A DNA stretch of 60,601 nt from Halosimplex carlsbadense 2-9-1 (GCF_000337455.1 NZ_AOIU01000004.1:101458-162058), one strand, 5' to 3'. Counted from the stretch's first letter, positions 1 through 9,177 are shown. The notes: generated by a model from the letters alone, not told the origin. Translations and numbers: made by a program.

Positions 1-2
1 GC

Positions 3-341
3 GCTCTCGACGTCGATATCACCCTCTCGGCGGGCGGGTCGGAACTGCTGGCGACGAGCGAGACCGTCGCGAACGACTCGAGCACGCGGATCACTCGCGA
101 CTGGTCGGGCGACGCCGCGGCCTACCGCCTGCGAGTCGACGCGGCCGACACGGATCTGGGCATAGACGCGGATCTGCCGGACGGGACCTGGCCCCGCGGG
201 CGCTGTGCGTGGGCCGAGGTCGACTTCGGCAGCCCCAACCGGGAGCGCCAGCCCGGCGGCGAGACGGAAACGTACTCCGCCAGCGCTCGACTCCGCGACA
301 ACGACGAGGGCCCCTTCGGCGAGCAGTGCCCCCCGGAGTGA
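3..341 (+). CDS. Hypothetical protein, C-terminal part (5' end outside window)
   Basis: An open frame enters from the left edge and ends at the TGA at 339-341, giving the last 112 residues. The piece is acidic and rich in Asp, Ala and Thr, with no membrane segment and no motif I recognise. Beta-type residue alternation and two Cys (one in RGRCAWAEV, one four residues from the end) suggest a secreted or soluble domain, but this is only an impression. The codon choice (G/C in third position) fits a real haloarchaeal gene. The start and any signal peptide lie outside the window, so function is left open. Confidence 0.6.
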   Translation, partial: ALDVDITLSAGGSELLATSETVANDSSTRITRDWSGDAAAYRLRVDAADTDLGIDADLPDGTWPRGRCAWAEVDFGSPNRERQPGGETETYSASARLRDNDEGPFGEQCPPE

Positions 342-389
342 CCGCGGTGGGTGGGGTCTTTCAAGTGCGTCGCCGCCGTAGCGTGAGTG

Positions 390-833
390 ATGGCCGAGGA
401 CATCCCCCGGGACAAGCCGATCCTCCTGTTCGACGGCGTCTGCAACCTCTGCAACGGGTCGATCCAGTTCGTCATCGAACACGACCCCGAGGGCGTCTTC
501 CGTTTCGCGCCGCTGCAGTCCGAGGCGGCGGAGCGGTTGCTAGAGGACGTTGGCTTTCACGACTACGACTTCGATACGTTCGTCCTCGTCGACGGCGACG
601 ACTACTACACGAAGTCCGACGCCGCGCTGCGGGTCGCGCGTGAGCTGGGGTTCCCGTGGTCGCTCGCGGGAGTCGGGCGCGTCGTGCCGCGTCCCCTCCG
701 GAATGCGGTGTACGATACGGTCGCCAGTCACCGCTACGCCGTCTTCGGGAAGCAGGCCCAGTGCATGATCCCCTCGCCCGAGATTCGAGAGCGATTCGTC
801 GAGATGAGCTCCGGGGACAACTCGTCTTACTGA
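390..833 (+). CDS. Thiol-disulfide oxidoreductase DCC family protein (DUF393)
   Basis: This 147-aa protein carries the family hallmark DGVCNLCNG near residue 17, the Asp-x-x-Cys-x-x-Cys motif that names the DCC family (predicted thioredoxin-like redox proteins). Full family length with the usual C-terminal half (a basic RPLRNAVYD stretch and a terminal Cys in QAQCMIP). I chose the ATG at 390; a GTG sits directly before it at 387 in the same frame. It is monocistronic between a gene end at 341 and the ABC transporter at 964. Substrate and partner are unknown; the family assignment is firm. Confidence 0.9.
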   Translation: MAEDIPRDKPILLFDGVCNLCNGSIQFVIEHDPEGVFRFAPLQSEAAERLLEDVGFHDYDFDTFVLVDGDDYYTKSDAALRVARELGFPWSLAGVGRVVPRPLRNAVYDTVASHRYAVFGKQAQCMIPSPEIRERFVEMSSGDNSSY

Positions 834-933
834 TAGGCCGACGAGTACGCCGAGCAAGCGGCTTCGCTTCGCAGACGACCAGGCACGCCCCTCAGCGACG
901 GAAAGGACAGCAATGGTACATAATTACCGCATT

Positions 934-945
934 ATTTTATATTAT
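934..945 (+). promoter_or_regulatory. TATA box of the ABC importer operon
   Basis: The A/T-only run TATTTTATATTA is centred about 26 nt before the ATG at 964, the normal archaeal TATA-to-TSS distance. The transcript is therefore probably leaderless or has a leader of a few bases. The local A/T richness stands out from the surrounding GC-rich DNA. Confidence 0.7.
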
Positions 946-963
946 GTATTTTAATAGTGTGGT

Positions 964-2271
964 ATGAGTTCGCAAGACACAGTGGACAGTGATAGACTCC
1001 CGATCGAGGTGGGTTCGAGGGTTTCCCGACGCGACGTGATGAAACAGATCGGCGCGGCGGGCGCCGCGCTGGGACTGGCCGGCTGTCAGACGGAGAACGG
1101 GGGGACGGCGACCGGTGACGGAAACGACAACGGTGACGGCGGTGACGGCGCGGCCCAGGCCGGGGACTTCGAGTTCTCGCGCCACCCGGCGGTCGCCCCG
1201 CCTGGCTGGGACGCGTCGAAGACGCGACAGGGGTCGGGACAGACCGAGCGGACCGCGGTGTTCGTCCTGCAGAACATCGACAACCCCTTCTTCATCCCGA
1301 TGACCTGTGGATTCCACGACGCGCTCAACATCTTCGGGTGGGACGGTCAGGTCACCGGCCCGCCGGCGAACGGCGGTATCCCGGACCAGGTGAGCCTCAT
1401 CGAACAGAACGTCTCGAACATGGAACCGGGCGACGTGCTGGTAACGACCGTGCTGAACAACGAGGCGTACAACGACGCGATCCAGAACGCGCTCGACAAC
1501 GACATCGCAGTCGTGAACGGTCACTCGACCCCGGCAACGCGCGACTGGAACTACGACTACATGATGAACGATGTCGGGTTCAGCTACCGCGACCAGCCGA
1601 TGATCGTCCCCCACGTCGGCATCCGCGACGCACGCGGGGGCGCGGCGATGGCCGCCGAGGCGTACGACCGCCTTCAGGAGAAGATCCCCGACAAGGACGA
1701 GTACACCGTCCTGATCACGAACGAACTGCCCGATAACCCCTCTGTCACCCGGCGTGTCAGCGCCGACGCGGCCGACCTCGGGACCGCCCAGCGCTACTTC
1801 GAGGCGCAGAGCGACCCGTCGGTGAGCCTCTACAACGATCAGATCATCAACCCACCCGCGAGCATCGCGGACGCCCAGACGCAGATCGTCGACACAATCT
1901 CGGGCGCGGACGTCGACGGCGTGGTCTGCTCGGCGTTCTGGGGCGCGGTCGGCGCCGGGCAGGCACTCGAGGCCGGCGAACTCGAGGGGCCGATGGTCGT
2001 CTGCGGGTTCGACCTCCTGCGCCCCCTGCTCGAACAGATCGAGGCGGGCAACGTCGACTTCACGGTCGGTCAGGACCCCTACAGTCAGGGGTTCCAGAAC
2101 GTCCCGCTGGCGTGGATGTACCTGGAGCGCGGCATCGAGATGAAAGACCTCGAGTGGGGCGTCTCGGTCTGGGACCAGGAGAACGTCGACTTCGCGCTCG
2201 AGCGGCGCTCGTGGGCCGGCGACGGCGGCCTGCTGCAGTGGCAACAGGAGAACTACGACTTCCTGCGGTGA
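964..2271 (+). CDS. Sugar-type ABC transporter substrate-binding lipoprotein
   Basis: This 435-aa protein begins with a twin-arginine signal (SRRDVMKQIGAAGAALGLAGC, residues about 20-40) ending in an archaeal lipobox LAGC, followed by a Gly/Asp/Asn-rich linker. The mature part resembles the Peripla_BP_4 / ribose-binding type I fold: VFVLQNIDNPFFIPM near the start and a later VVCGFDLL segment at the ligand cleft. It should sit outside the membrane tethered by lipid and deliver a ligand (sugar or nucleoside-like) to the permease. It is first gene of a three-gene operon with the ATPase (31-nt gap) and permease. The ligand cannot be read from sequence. Confidence 0.9.
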   Translation: MSSQDTVDSDRLPIEVGSRVSRRDVMKQIGAAGAALGLAGCQTENGGTATGDGNDNGDGGDGAAQAGDFEFSRHPAVAPPGWDASKTRQGSGQTERTAVFVLQNIDNPFFIPMTCGFHDALNIFGWDGQVTGPPANGGIPDQVSLIEQNVSNMEPGDVLVTTVLNNEAYNDAIQNALDNDIAVVNGHSTPATRDWNYDYMMNDVGFSYRDQPMIVPHVGIRDARGGAAMAAEAYDRLQEKIPDKDEYTVLITNELPDNPSVTRRVSADAADLGTAQRYFEAQSDPSVSLYNDQIINPPASIADAQTQIVDTISGADVDGVVCSAFWGAVGAGQALEAGELEGPMVVCGFDLLRPLLEQIEAGNVDFTVGQDPYSQGFQNVPLAWMYLERGIEMKDLEWGVSVWDQENVDFALERRSWAGDGGLLQWQQENYDFLR

Positions 2272-2301
2272 GCTGTCAGTCGTAGCGAGCCAGACACGCG
2301 A

Positions 2302-3213
2302 ATGTCCGCCTATCCAACCCAATCAATGTCACAGTCAGACTCAGACACGGAATCGGACGCGGCGCCGTCCGCCGACGCGGCGGGCGCACAGCCGGGAGAC
2401 GCCACGGCGAGCGCGGGGGAGCCCGAGGTCCCCGTCGCGGATGACGAGGAGGTGGTGCTCCGGACGAAAGACCTCACCAAGTTCTTCGGCGCCATCGAGG
2501 CGGTGCGGGACGTCAGCCTCGACGTCAACGCCGACGAGATCCTCGCCATCGCCGGCGACAACGGCGCCGGAAAGACGACGTTCATCAAGATGCTCTCGGG
2601 GGTGCTCGAGCCGACGCGCGGCGAGATCTTCCTCCGGCAGGACGGTCGGCTCGAGCGACAGTACTTCTCCTCGTCGAAGGACGCCATGGACGCCGGCATC
2701 GCGACGGTCTACCAGGGCCAGCACCTCAGCCCGACGGCCAGCGCCGCGAACAACATCTTCCTCGGGATGGAACCGCTGAGAGACGGCCCCGAGGGGTGGC
2801 TGTTGCGCCGGGTCGACGACGAGTACATGATCGGCGAGAGCCGGAAACTGCTCGCCGACATCGGGTTCGACTTCGACCCGCGCACCCCCGTCGACGAGCT
2901 GTCGGGCGGGCAGAAACAGGCCGTCGCCGTCGCGCGAGCGCTCATCAGGGACCCGCCGATCATCGTCCTCGACGAGCCGACCTCGGAGGTGTCGACGACG
3001 GGCACCGACAAGATCATCGACCTCGTCAGGGGCATCCCGGACGGGGAGAAGTCGGTGATCCTCATCTCGCACAAGATCGACGTCGTCGTCGACGTGGCCG
3101 ACCGGATCGCGGTCATGCGCGACGGCGAGGTCGTCGAGGTGCTGGACACCCAGCGCGACGACGTGGCGCGCATGGACATCGTCGAACGGATGCACCGGGA
3201 GCGGGAGCGCTGA
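2302..3213 (+). CDS. ABC transporter ATP-binding protein (sugar-type importer)
   Basis: This 303-aa protein has an acidic N-terminal extension of about 45 residues and one nucleotide-binding domain: Walker A GDNGAGKT near residue 89, signature LSGGQKQ near 203, Walker B IIVLDEPT near 225 and the switch His in LISHK. RbsA/XylG-type ATPases usually carry two fused domains; this has one and probably works as a homodimer. The start at 2302 gives the longest form; an in-frame ATG at 2326 is an alternative. It lies between the binding protein and the permease, whose GTG start follows its stop by 5 nt. Confidence 0.92.
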   Translation: MSAYPTQSMSQSDSDTESDAAPSADAAGAQPGDATASAGEPEVPVADDEEVVLRTKDLTKFFGAIEAVRDVSLDVNADEILAIAGDNGAGKTTFIKMLSGVLEPTRGEIFLRQDGRLERQYFSSSKDAMDAGIATVYQGQHLSPTASAANNIFLGMEPLRDGPEGWLLRRVDDEYMIGESRKLLADIGFDFDPRTPVDELSGGQKQAVAVARALIRDPPIIVLDEPTSEVSTTGTDKIIDLVRGIPDGEKSVILISHKIDVVVDVADRIAVMRDGEVVEVLDTQRDDVARMDIVERMHRERER

Positions 3214-3218
3214 TCGCC

Positions 3219-4916
3219 GTGGCGACCGAATCGACCGGCGTGCGCGGCCGGGTCAGCTCGACCGCGGCGTCCGTGTTCGACCGGCGCGAGGGGAGCGTCC
3301 TCGTCGGCCTCATCGCCATCTTCTTGGTCGGCGTCTACATCGATGCCTCTCGCTTTCTCCTGCTTGACAACATGGCCCGCATCCTCCGGTCGGCGGCGAC
3401 GACGGCCATCATCGGCTACGGCGTCGCGCTGCTGATGGTCACTGCGGAGTTCGACCTGTCGGTCGGGTCGATGTACGGCGTGGCCGCCGGCATGGGCGCC
3501 ATCCTCGTCGGCGGCGACGCGTTCGGCTTCCACCCCCTGTTCGCGCTCGCCGTCATCCTCGTCTTCGCGCTCATCTTCGGGATCACGCAGGGACTCGTCG
3601 TCACGAAGATGGAACTGCCGTCGCTCATCGTCACGATCGGGACGCTGACGCTCCTGCGCGGCGTCCACCGCATCCTGCTCGGCGGCACGACCGCCTCGGC
3701 CAGCGAAGTGGGGCTGCTGAAGTGGCTCGGCGGCCCGATCATCATCGCGGACCTGCCGTTCGTGAACGGACCGATACGCTACCAGGTTCCGTTCCTCCAC
3801 GACCAGGTTCACAGCTTCGGCCAGTTCTCCATCCTGATCGTCTGGATCTTCGTCCTGCTGGGCCTGTTTCACTACATCCTCAACTACACTCGCTTCGGGC
3901 GCCACGCGCGAGCGACCGGGGACAACATCGAGTCCGTCGAGACGACCGGGGTCGACCCGGAGATGGTCAAGCTCGGCTGTTTCGGGCTCTGTTCGCTGAC
4001 GGCCGCGTTCGCCGGGCTCGCCTTCCTCGGTCGGTTCGGGTCGGTCTCCTCGGGGAGCGGGGACGGACTCGCGCTGGTCGTCATCGCCGCCGTCGTGCTC
4101 GGCGGGACGAAGCTCACCGGCGGCGAAGGGTCGATGGTGGGCGTGCTGTTCGGCGCGCTCGTGCTCGCGACCGCTAACAACGTACTCGCCCTGGCGGGCC
4201 TGAACGTCAGCGGCTGGCAAGGCGTCATCACCGGCGGGTTCATCATCGCCGCGATCGGCCTCGACGTCATCCTGAAGGGGTTCAGCTACGACCTGCTGGA
4301 GTCGTGGTACGCCACGCCGATGCGGAACCTGCTCGCCTCCCCCCGCGAGTTCTTCGCGACGAACGCCGAGCAGAAAACCACCGACGACACCTTCGGCTTC
4401 CTGATGCTGACCGTCGGCGTCGCGGCCGTCGCGACGAACGTCCTCGCGTGGATCCTCGGCACCGAGGCGGTCAGCGGAGCGCTCGGTCTGCCGGTCGAGG
4501 ACTTCAAGCTGTTCCTCCTCGGGGGCTGGCCGGAGACGGTCGCCCAGATCTACTTCTTCCTGATGCTGATGACGCTGCTCGCCGCGGCCGCGGTCGCGGT
4601 GGCGACGCAGTACTTCGACAGCCGCGGCGACTACGAGGACGCGCTCGTCGCCGTCTGTTACGGGATGGCGGCCGCCCCGCTGTTCGCCGTCCCCACCGTC
4701 CTGCTCGGGTTCGGCATCTTCTTCGTCGTCAGTCCGATGGTCTCGGCGCTCCTGGCGGCCGTCCCGGTCGTGCTCCTCATCGGCTGGACGATGGCCGCCG
4801 GGGTCACGGAGACCCACGACCTCTCACGCGGCCGCGCGTTCGCCGTCGTCGGCGCGGTCTACCTCGTCTGGGTCGTCGCGGCAGGGGTCGTCGCTCTCGG
4901 GCTCTCGACCGCGTGA
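3219..4916 (+). CDS. ABC transporter permease (RbsC/BPD_transp_2 type) with extra C-terminal membrane domain
   Basis: The start is a GTG at 3219, 5 nt after the ATPase stop, giving 565 aa. Residues up to about 350 match the ribose/xylose permease family, with about 9-10 hydrophobic segments and the cytoplasmic loop containing RHARATGDNIESVETTG that contacts the ATPase. Members normally end near 320-350 residues. Here about 200 more residues follow, with roughly five further hydrophobic stretches (for instance TFGFLMLTVGVAAVATNVLAW). The function of that tail is unknown. It is the last gene of the importer operon; the opposite-strand tgtA gene ends 36 nt beyond it. Confidence 0.9.
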   Translation: MATESTGVRGRVSSTAASVFDRREGSVLVGLIAIFLVGVYIDASRFLLLDNMARILRSAATTAIIGYGVALLMVTAEFDLSVGSMYGVAAGMGAILVGGDAFGFHPLFALAVILVFALIFGITQGLVVTKMELPSLIVTIGTLTLLRGVHRILLGGTTASASEVGLLKWLGGPIIIADLPFVNGPIRYQVPFLHDQVHSFGQFSILIVWIFVLLGLFHYILNYTRFGRHARATGDNIESVETTGVDPEMVKLGCFGLCSLTAAFAGLAFLGRFGSVSSGSGDGLALVVIAAVVLGGTKLTGGEGSMVGVLFGALVLATANNVLALAGLNVSGWQGVITGGFIIAAIGLDVILKGFSYDLLESWYATPMRNLLASPREFFATNAEQKTTDDTFGFLMLTVGVAAVATNVLAWILGTEAVSGALGLPVEDFKLFLLGGWPETVAQIYFFLMLMTLLAAAAVAVATQYFDSRGDYEDALVAVCYGMAAAPLFAVPTVLLGFGIFFVVSPMVSALLAAVPVVLLIGWTMAAGVTETHDLSRGRAFAVVGAVYLVWVVAAGVVALGLSTA

Positions 4917-4952
4917 ATCCGGGCCTCGGCGGTCGGGAGCGCCGCCCCAGTC

Positions 4953-6428
4953 CTACTCCGCTCCGCGCAGGTTCCACAGGTCGACGCGCTCGGGAAGCGC
5001 GTCGAGCGCGCTCGCGGGCCAGTCGTCGTGGGCGAGCGTGAACTCGGTGTCGGGGTGGGCGGAGACGAGGCGGGCGACGCCGGCCGCGGCGGCCTCGTAG
5101 GCGGGCGCTTCGAAGCGCTCGGGCGTCTCGGCGGTGAGCGGGTAGCCGTCGGCGAGTTCCCGTGGGAACGGGCCAAAGGGCGGGAGCAAGTTCCAGCACT
5201 CGTCGAAGTCGTCGTGGCCGTTGCCTTCGGTCAGCAGCACCGAGTCGCCGCGCGGGTCGAGGCGGTCGAGGCGCTGGTGATGCCGGACGACCTCGGGCCG
5301 GCGGGCGCTCTCGCCGGAGAGGTGGAAGAAGGTGTCCTTGGAGACGGGGTCCGTGCGTTCGAGTTGGGCGGCGTGGTCGAGCAGGGCGCGGTAGCCGTCG
5401 AGCATCGCCGGGTGGCCACGGGCGCGGGCCTCGACGAGTTCCAGCAGGTCGCCCCGGCGGATGGCCTGCTTGATGGTGCGGAGTTCGCCGTAGGAGACGT
5501 GGAGGTTGTGCTCGGAGAGCAGGCGCTCGCGCTCGTCGGCGTCGAGCGAGCGGACTTCCGCGGGCGTGTGGCTCGTACAGACCGGACAGGAGCAGGGGAA
5601 GTAATCCAGGTCTTCGAGGTGTTCGGTGGTGCGGACGGTCATGTAGCGGTCGTCGCGGGCGTAGATGGCGTAGGCGGCGGAGTCGAAGAGATCACAGCCC
5701 AGCGCGACCGCGAGGGCGAACATCATGGGGTGGCCGGCGCCGAACAGGTGGACGGGCGCGCTCTCGGGGAGGCCGCGCTTGGCGGCGGCGACCACGTCCG
5801 CCAGGTCGGCGTAGCGGTACTCGTTCATCATCGGCACGACCGCGCCGACGGGGAACACGTCCAGCCCCGACTGCGCGGCGTGGGCGCCCGCCGCCTCGCG
5901 CAGGTCGGTGTAGGTCGACCCCTGGACCGGCGCGTTGACGAGCATGTCGCCGGTCTCGACCTCGGCGGCGGTGGCGAGCCGTTCCTGGGTGGTCGCGAGT
6001 TCGCCCTCGGCCTGCTCGCGCGAGACGTCCGGCGGTGTGGGGATGTCGACCGGTGTGCCGATATCGGAGCCGATGCGGTGCTGGAAGTCGAGTATCTCCT
6101 CGGTGGTTACGTCGATCTGGCCGTACTCGGCCAGCTGGAAGGATCCCGAGTCCGTCACGACAGCGCCGGAGAAGTCGAGCAGGTCGTGCAGTCCCTGCTG
6201 TTCGACGGGCTCGCGCAGGTCCTCGCTGCCGTAGAGGACGTAGGAGTTGGTGATGAGGATCTCGGCGCCGAACTCCGATTCGAGCTGTGCGGGCGTGATG
6301 GTCTGGAGGTGGGGGTTGATGACGGGGAGGAGCGCGGGCGTCTCGACCGTGACGCCGGCGCGCGGGACCTCCAGTTCGCCCAGCCGCCCGGCGGCGTCGT
6401 AGCGGTCGACCTCGAAGACGTCGGTCAT
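4953..6428 (-). CDS. tgtA: tRNA-guanine(15) transglycosylase (archaeosine biosynthesis)
   Basis: This 491-aa enzyme exchanges guanine-15 of tRNA for preQ0, the first committed step to archaeosine. The catalytic acid-base Asp is in VTDSGSFQ (D93) and the nucleophile in DLFDSAAY (D249), matching the known archaeal TGT positions. The structural zinc site is the PCSCPVC cluster (C279, C281, C284) plus a downstream His. The C-terminal part lacks an obvious PUA domain of the kind seen in ArcS; the remaining 170 residues correspond to the linking domain. The partner enzyme archaeosine synthase is encoded at 16121-17917 on the other strand. Start ATG at 6428. Confidence 0.95.
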   Translation of the reverse strand: MTDVFEVDRYDAAGRLGELEVPRAGVTVETPALLPVINPHLQTITPAQLESEFGAEILITNSYVLYGSEDLREPVEQQGLHDLLDFSGAVVTDSGSFQLAEYGQIDVTTEEILDFQHRIGSDIGTPVDIPTPPDVSREQAEGELATTQERLATAAEVETGDMLVNAPVQGSTYTDLREAAGAHAAQSGLDVFPVGAVVPMMNEYRYADLADVVAAAKRGLPESAPVHLFGAGHPMMFALAVALGCDLFDSAAYAIYARDDRYMTVRTTEHLEDLDYFPCSCPVCTSHTPAEVRSLDADERERLLSEHNLHVSYGELRTIKQAIRRGDLLELVEARARGHPAMLDGYRALLDHAAQLERTDPVSKDTFFHLSGESARRPEVVRHHQRLDRLDPRGDSVLLTEGNGHDDFDECWNLLPPFGPFPRELADGYPLTAETPERFEAPAYEAAAAGVARLVSAHPDTEFTLAHDDWPASALDALPERVDLWNLRGAE

Positions 6429-6473
6429 TGCCCGCGTTTTCCCGCGGGCGGGCCTAAGGGTTGTGTTCGGTTG

Positions 6474-6908
6474 CTAGTCGAGGTCGGCGGGGTCGATCCG
6501 GTCGACGATGCCGTCGAAATCGTCGTCGAAGCTCAACACGGAGTCGATATCGCGTTTTTTCATCAAGGCGATCGTCGTCGCATCGGTAAAGCTGAGGCCC
6601 TGATCGTCGAATCGTTCGAACGTGTCGACCGCTTCTCGGAACACAGATCGGTCGATGTGTTCGAGTGTGACGAGATTCGGGTAACCGGTAGCGCCTCGTA
6701 TTCGCCGTCCGACTCGGTTTGCGCGCTCGAACGATCCCGTGCGACTGAGCGTCAGCGTCACAGCCTCGTCGTAGAGATAGTCGCTTACGTACGGTTGCCC
6801 CTCGTCACCGTCGATGACTGCATCGAATGCCCGTACTGCGGCGTCATGACGAGTGGCGTCGATGTCGGCGTGAGCGTAGAAAACACCGCTGTCGACGATG
6901 ACGCTCAT
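6474..6908 (-). CDS. PIN-domain ribonuclease, VapC-like toxin
   Basis: This 144-aa PIN protein shows the four expected acidic positions: D6 in IVDSGVFY, a Glu in YDEAVT near 49, an Asp in SFTDATTIAL near 107 and Asp residues in SFDDDFDG near 127. These would coordinate Mg2+/Mn2+ for RNA cleavage. Its ATG overlaps the last four bases of the upstream antitoxin-like gene (6905-6908), the tight coupling typical of toxin-antitoxin pairs. The RNA target is unknown. PIN proteins also occur outside TA systems, but the overlap favours VapBC. Confidence 0.88.
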   Translation of the reverse strand: MSVIVDSGVFYAHADIDATRHDAAVRAFDAVIDGDEGQPYVSDYLYDEAVTLTLSRTGSFERANRVGRRIRGATGYPNLVTLEHIDRSVFREAVDTFERFDDQGLSFTDATTIALMKKRDIDSVLSFDDDFDGIVDRIDPADLD

Positions 6909-7180
6909 CCGTAGAGGATGTCGTCGATATCGTCCTCGTCCGTTTCGACCCCGGAGGAGAACATCCCGCTATGGAACGCCTCACGTTCCTCTTCCGAGAG
7001 CGGGACGGTCGATTCGCGGAACGAATCGACGACTTCGGACTTCGATTCGTGTGCGTCTTTCAACAGACTGGTCATGATCTCCTGTTGGGTGACTTTCTTC
7101 CCGGTCCGTAGTTTGATCTCGGCCTGTAGCTCCTCCAGTAGCGACTTCCCCTCCTCGTCCATTTTGACTGCCGTCGCCAT
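6905..7180 (-). CDS. VapB-like antitoxin (small, acidic tail)
   Basis: The chosen ATG at 7180 gives 91 aa starting MATAVKMDEEG; a longer open frame upstream would run into the neighbouring Nudix gene and has atypical composition. The N-terminal half (KLRTGKKVTQQEIMTSLL) looks like a short DNA-binding or dimerisation helix unit. The C-terminal half is highly acidic (DEDDIDDILYG), suited to binding and blocking the toxin. It overlaps the PIN gene by 4 nt. I infer it is the cognate antitoxin and autoregulator. No classical AbrB or RHH signature is certain. Confidence 0.75.
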   Translation of the reverse strand: MATAVKMDEEGKSLLEELQAEIKLRTGKKVTQQEIMTSLLKDAHESKSEVVDSFRESTVPLSEEEREAFHSGMFSSGVETDEDDIDDILYG

Positions 7181-7223
7181 ACTCGATGGTAGCGTCCGAA
7201 ACCAGGTTAACTTTTCTACCAGA

Positions 7224-7772
7224 CTACTCCTCGCCGAACAACGCGAAGTACAGCACCCCCAGCATCGACCGGCCGTCACGGAGTTCGTCCTCGCGCGCGG
7301 CGTCGACGAGGGCGTCGAAGGTCGTCGTCTCGACGCGGATGTCCTCGTTGTAGTCCAGGTCCTGCTCGCTACGCTGCTCGCAGTCGCGGGCGACGAAGTA
7401 GTGGAAGACGGCGTCGGAGAAGCCGTTGGCGGGCTCGACGGTCGTGAGGTGTTCGACCTCCCCGGGGAGATACCCCGTCTCCTCTTCGAGTTCGCGGGCG
7501 ACGCACTCGGCGGGGTCGGCGTCCTCGGCTTCGATGCCCCCGGCGGGCAGGGCGAGGTTCACGCGGCCGACGGGCTGGCGCCACTGCTCGATGGCGACCA
7601 CGTCGCCGTCGGGGGTGAACGGGAGGACGACGACGCTCTCGCCCTCGGTGAGGTAGTCGAACTCGGCCTCCTCGCCCGACGGGAAGCGCACGGTGTCGGT
7701 GAGGATGTCGAACCCTTCGCACGAGTAGGACGTTCGGCTGTCGATGGTCTCCCAGGCCAGATCGTCGGTCAT
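7224..7772 (-). CDS. Nudix hydrolase, ADP-ribose pyrophosphatase type
   Basis: This 182-aa protein holds a complete Nudix box: a Gly-Gly before the acidic spacer, then RELEEETGYLPG (pattern Gx5Ex7REUxEExGU) at about residues 90-115. The N-terminal part (VVVLPFTPDGDVVAIEQWRQP) and the AGGIEAED lead-in resemble ADP-ribose pyrophosphatases, which hydrolyse ADP-ribose to AMP and ribose-5-phosphate with Mg2+. Start ATG at 7772. It lies 43 nt downstream of the VapBC-like pair on the same strand sense but is probably transcribed from its own promoter, since the pair is downstream of it. Confidence 0.9.
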   Translation of the reverse strand: MTDDLAWETIDSRTSYSCEGFDILTDTVRFPSGEEAEFDYLTEGESVVVLPFTPDGDVVAIEQWRQPVGRVNLALPAGGIEAEDADPAECVARELEEETGYLPGEVEHLTTVEPANGFSDAVFHYFVARDCEQRSEQDLDYNEDIRVETTTFDALVDAAREDELRDGRSMLGVLYFALFGEE

Positions 7773-7872
7773 GGTGGCAGGGGCGGCGCGAGCGGATTAG
7801 CGGTGTCGGTTGGCCGCGAGCGCTCGCAGTCGCCGAGCCCGAGCTTTTCCGGCCGGCGGCCGAACCGTGGGT

Positions 7873-9138
7873 ATGGACGAGCCCTCGCCCCGGAAGAGCC
7901 GAGCCGCGGCGTCCGAAACGGACCAGCCGGTGGCGGTCGCGGAGGAGTCCGGAGAGGGGGCACCGACGGTCGACGTGGGACTGCTCGCGGCGACGGGGTC
8001 GCGGGTCGACTCCGACCGGCTGGTGGCGTTCGCGACCCGGCTGGCCGCCGACGGCGCCGACGAGCTGGCGGCGGCCACGGGAGCGACCTGGCGGTTCTAC
8101 GCCGAAGAGCCCGAACCGCTGCCCGACGCGGGGCCGCGGCGGCCCTCGGAGTTCCTCGACGAGGCGGCGCTGCGGATGGTCGAGGGGCCCTACGACCTGG
8201 TCGTCGTCGTCACCGACGCGCCGCTGCTCGCGCGGAGCCGCCGCCGGGTCGCCGGGCTGGCGTCGCCGCTCAGCCGGGTCGCCGTCGTCTCGACCCACCG
8301 GCTCCGCGTGTCGGGCCGCGACAGCCCCAGCCGACCGCTGGACGCGCCGGCCGTCCGGTACAACGGCGCGGCGGTCATGCTCCACCAGGTCGGACACCTG
8401 CTCGGCGCCGACCACGACCCCAGCGGCGGCGCGATGGCGCCCTACGAGTTCGACCGCGACCGACGGTCGGTACCGTCGTTCGACGCGGACCTGACGCGGC
8501 GGCTGGCACGGCTCGCGCCGGCGATCCCGGAGGAGTCGGTCGAGTCGCGGAGCGTCACCGAACTGGTCGGGTTCCACCTGCGGAGCGCGGCGCGCCACCC
8601 CGGCGAGGTCGTTCGGTCGGTGGCGACCAGTCGGGCGCCGCTGTTGCCGCTGTCGCTGCCGAAACTGTCGACCGCGGCGGTGGCGCCGACGCTCATCCTC
8701 GTGTTCAGCGCCGAGACGTGGGACGTGGGGCTCAACCTCGACAACGGGACGGCGGCGCTGTTCGCGGTCGTCAGCGTCCTCGCCGCGGCGGCGTATCTCA
8801 TGTTCTCGCTGAACCTCAACGTCCCGCGCGAGCGTCGCGGCGTCGTCACCGAACACGTCGCGCTGCTCAACGTCGTGATCCTGGCGATCCTCGTCGCCGG
8901 GACGGTCGGGCTGTTCGCGCTCGTCGGCGGGATCATGCTGGTCATCGCCTACGTCGTCTTCCCGCCGAACCTGATGACCAACTGGCCGAGCCTGGAGGAC
9001 CCCGTCGTAACGACCGTCGACATCGTCCGCATCGCCGGGTTCATCGCCACCGTCGGCGTCCTCTCCGGCGCGCTCGCCGGCGGGCTGGAGGACCGAACGA
9101 TCCTCCGCCACCTCGCGCTGTTCCGCCGTCGTCCCTGA
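7873..9138 (+). CDS. Membrane protein with archaemetzincin-like domain (Glu-to-Gln active site)
   Basis: This is a 421-aa protein from ATG 7873 (an in-frame TTG at 7810 is less likely). The N-terminal 250 residues are soluble and contain HQVGHLLGADHD (H171, H175, H181) followed by a Met at 188 in GGAMAPY. This is the three-His zinc site and Met-turn of metzincins such as archaemetzincin, except that the catalytic Glu of HExxH is Gln. The C-terminal 160 residues have about four membrane segments (residues about 262-420). I infer a membrane-anchored, possibly non-proteolytic zinc protein. Not recognised as a named family. Confidence 0.75.
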   Translation: MDEPSPRKSRAAASETDQPVAVAEESGEGAPTVDVGLLAATGSRVDSDRLVAFATRLAADGADELAAATGATWRFYAEEPEPLPDAGPRRPSEFLDEAALRMVEGPYDLVVVVTDAPLLARSRRRVAGLASPLSRVAVVSTHRLRVSGRDSPSRPLDAPAVRYNGAAVMLHQVGHLLGADHDPSGGAMAPYEFDRDRRSVPSFDADLTRRLARLAPAIPEESVESRSVTELVGFHLRSAARHPGEVVRSVATSRAPLLPLSLPKLSTAAVAPTLILVFSAETWDVGLNLDNGTAALFAVVSVLAAAAYLMFSLNLNVPRERRGVVTEHVALLNVVILAILVAGTVGLFALVGGIMLVIAYVVFPPNLMTNWPSLEDPVVTTVDIVRIAGFIATVGVLSGALAGGLEDRTILRHLALFRRRP

Positions 9139-9177
9139 CCGCTGGCCATCACTGAGCGCTCGCCGTCCCTGTTCCCG

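Noticed and set aside
2709..4817. Very long minus-strand frame opposite the ABC transporter
   Set aside because: It is a byproduct of high GC with Arg/Asp/Glu runs; the plus strand has clear ATPase and permease motifs.
5028..6914. Long open frame on the plus strand across the tgtA gene
   Set aside because: Composition is Gly/Val/Arg-biased without any motif; the opposite strand encodes a complete TGT enzyme with its zinc and catalytic residues.
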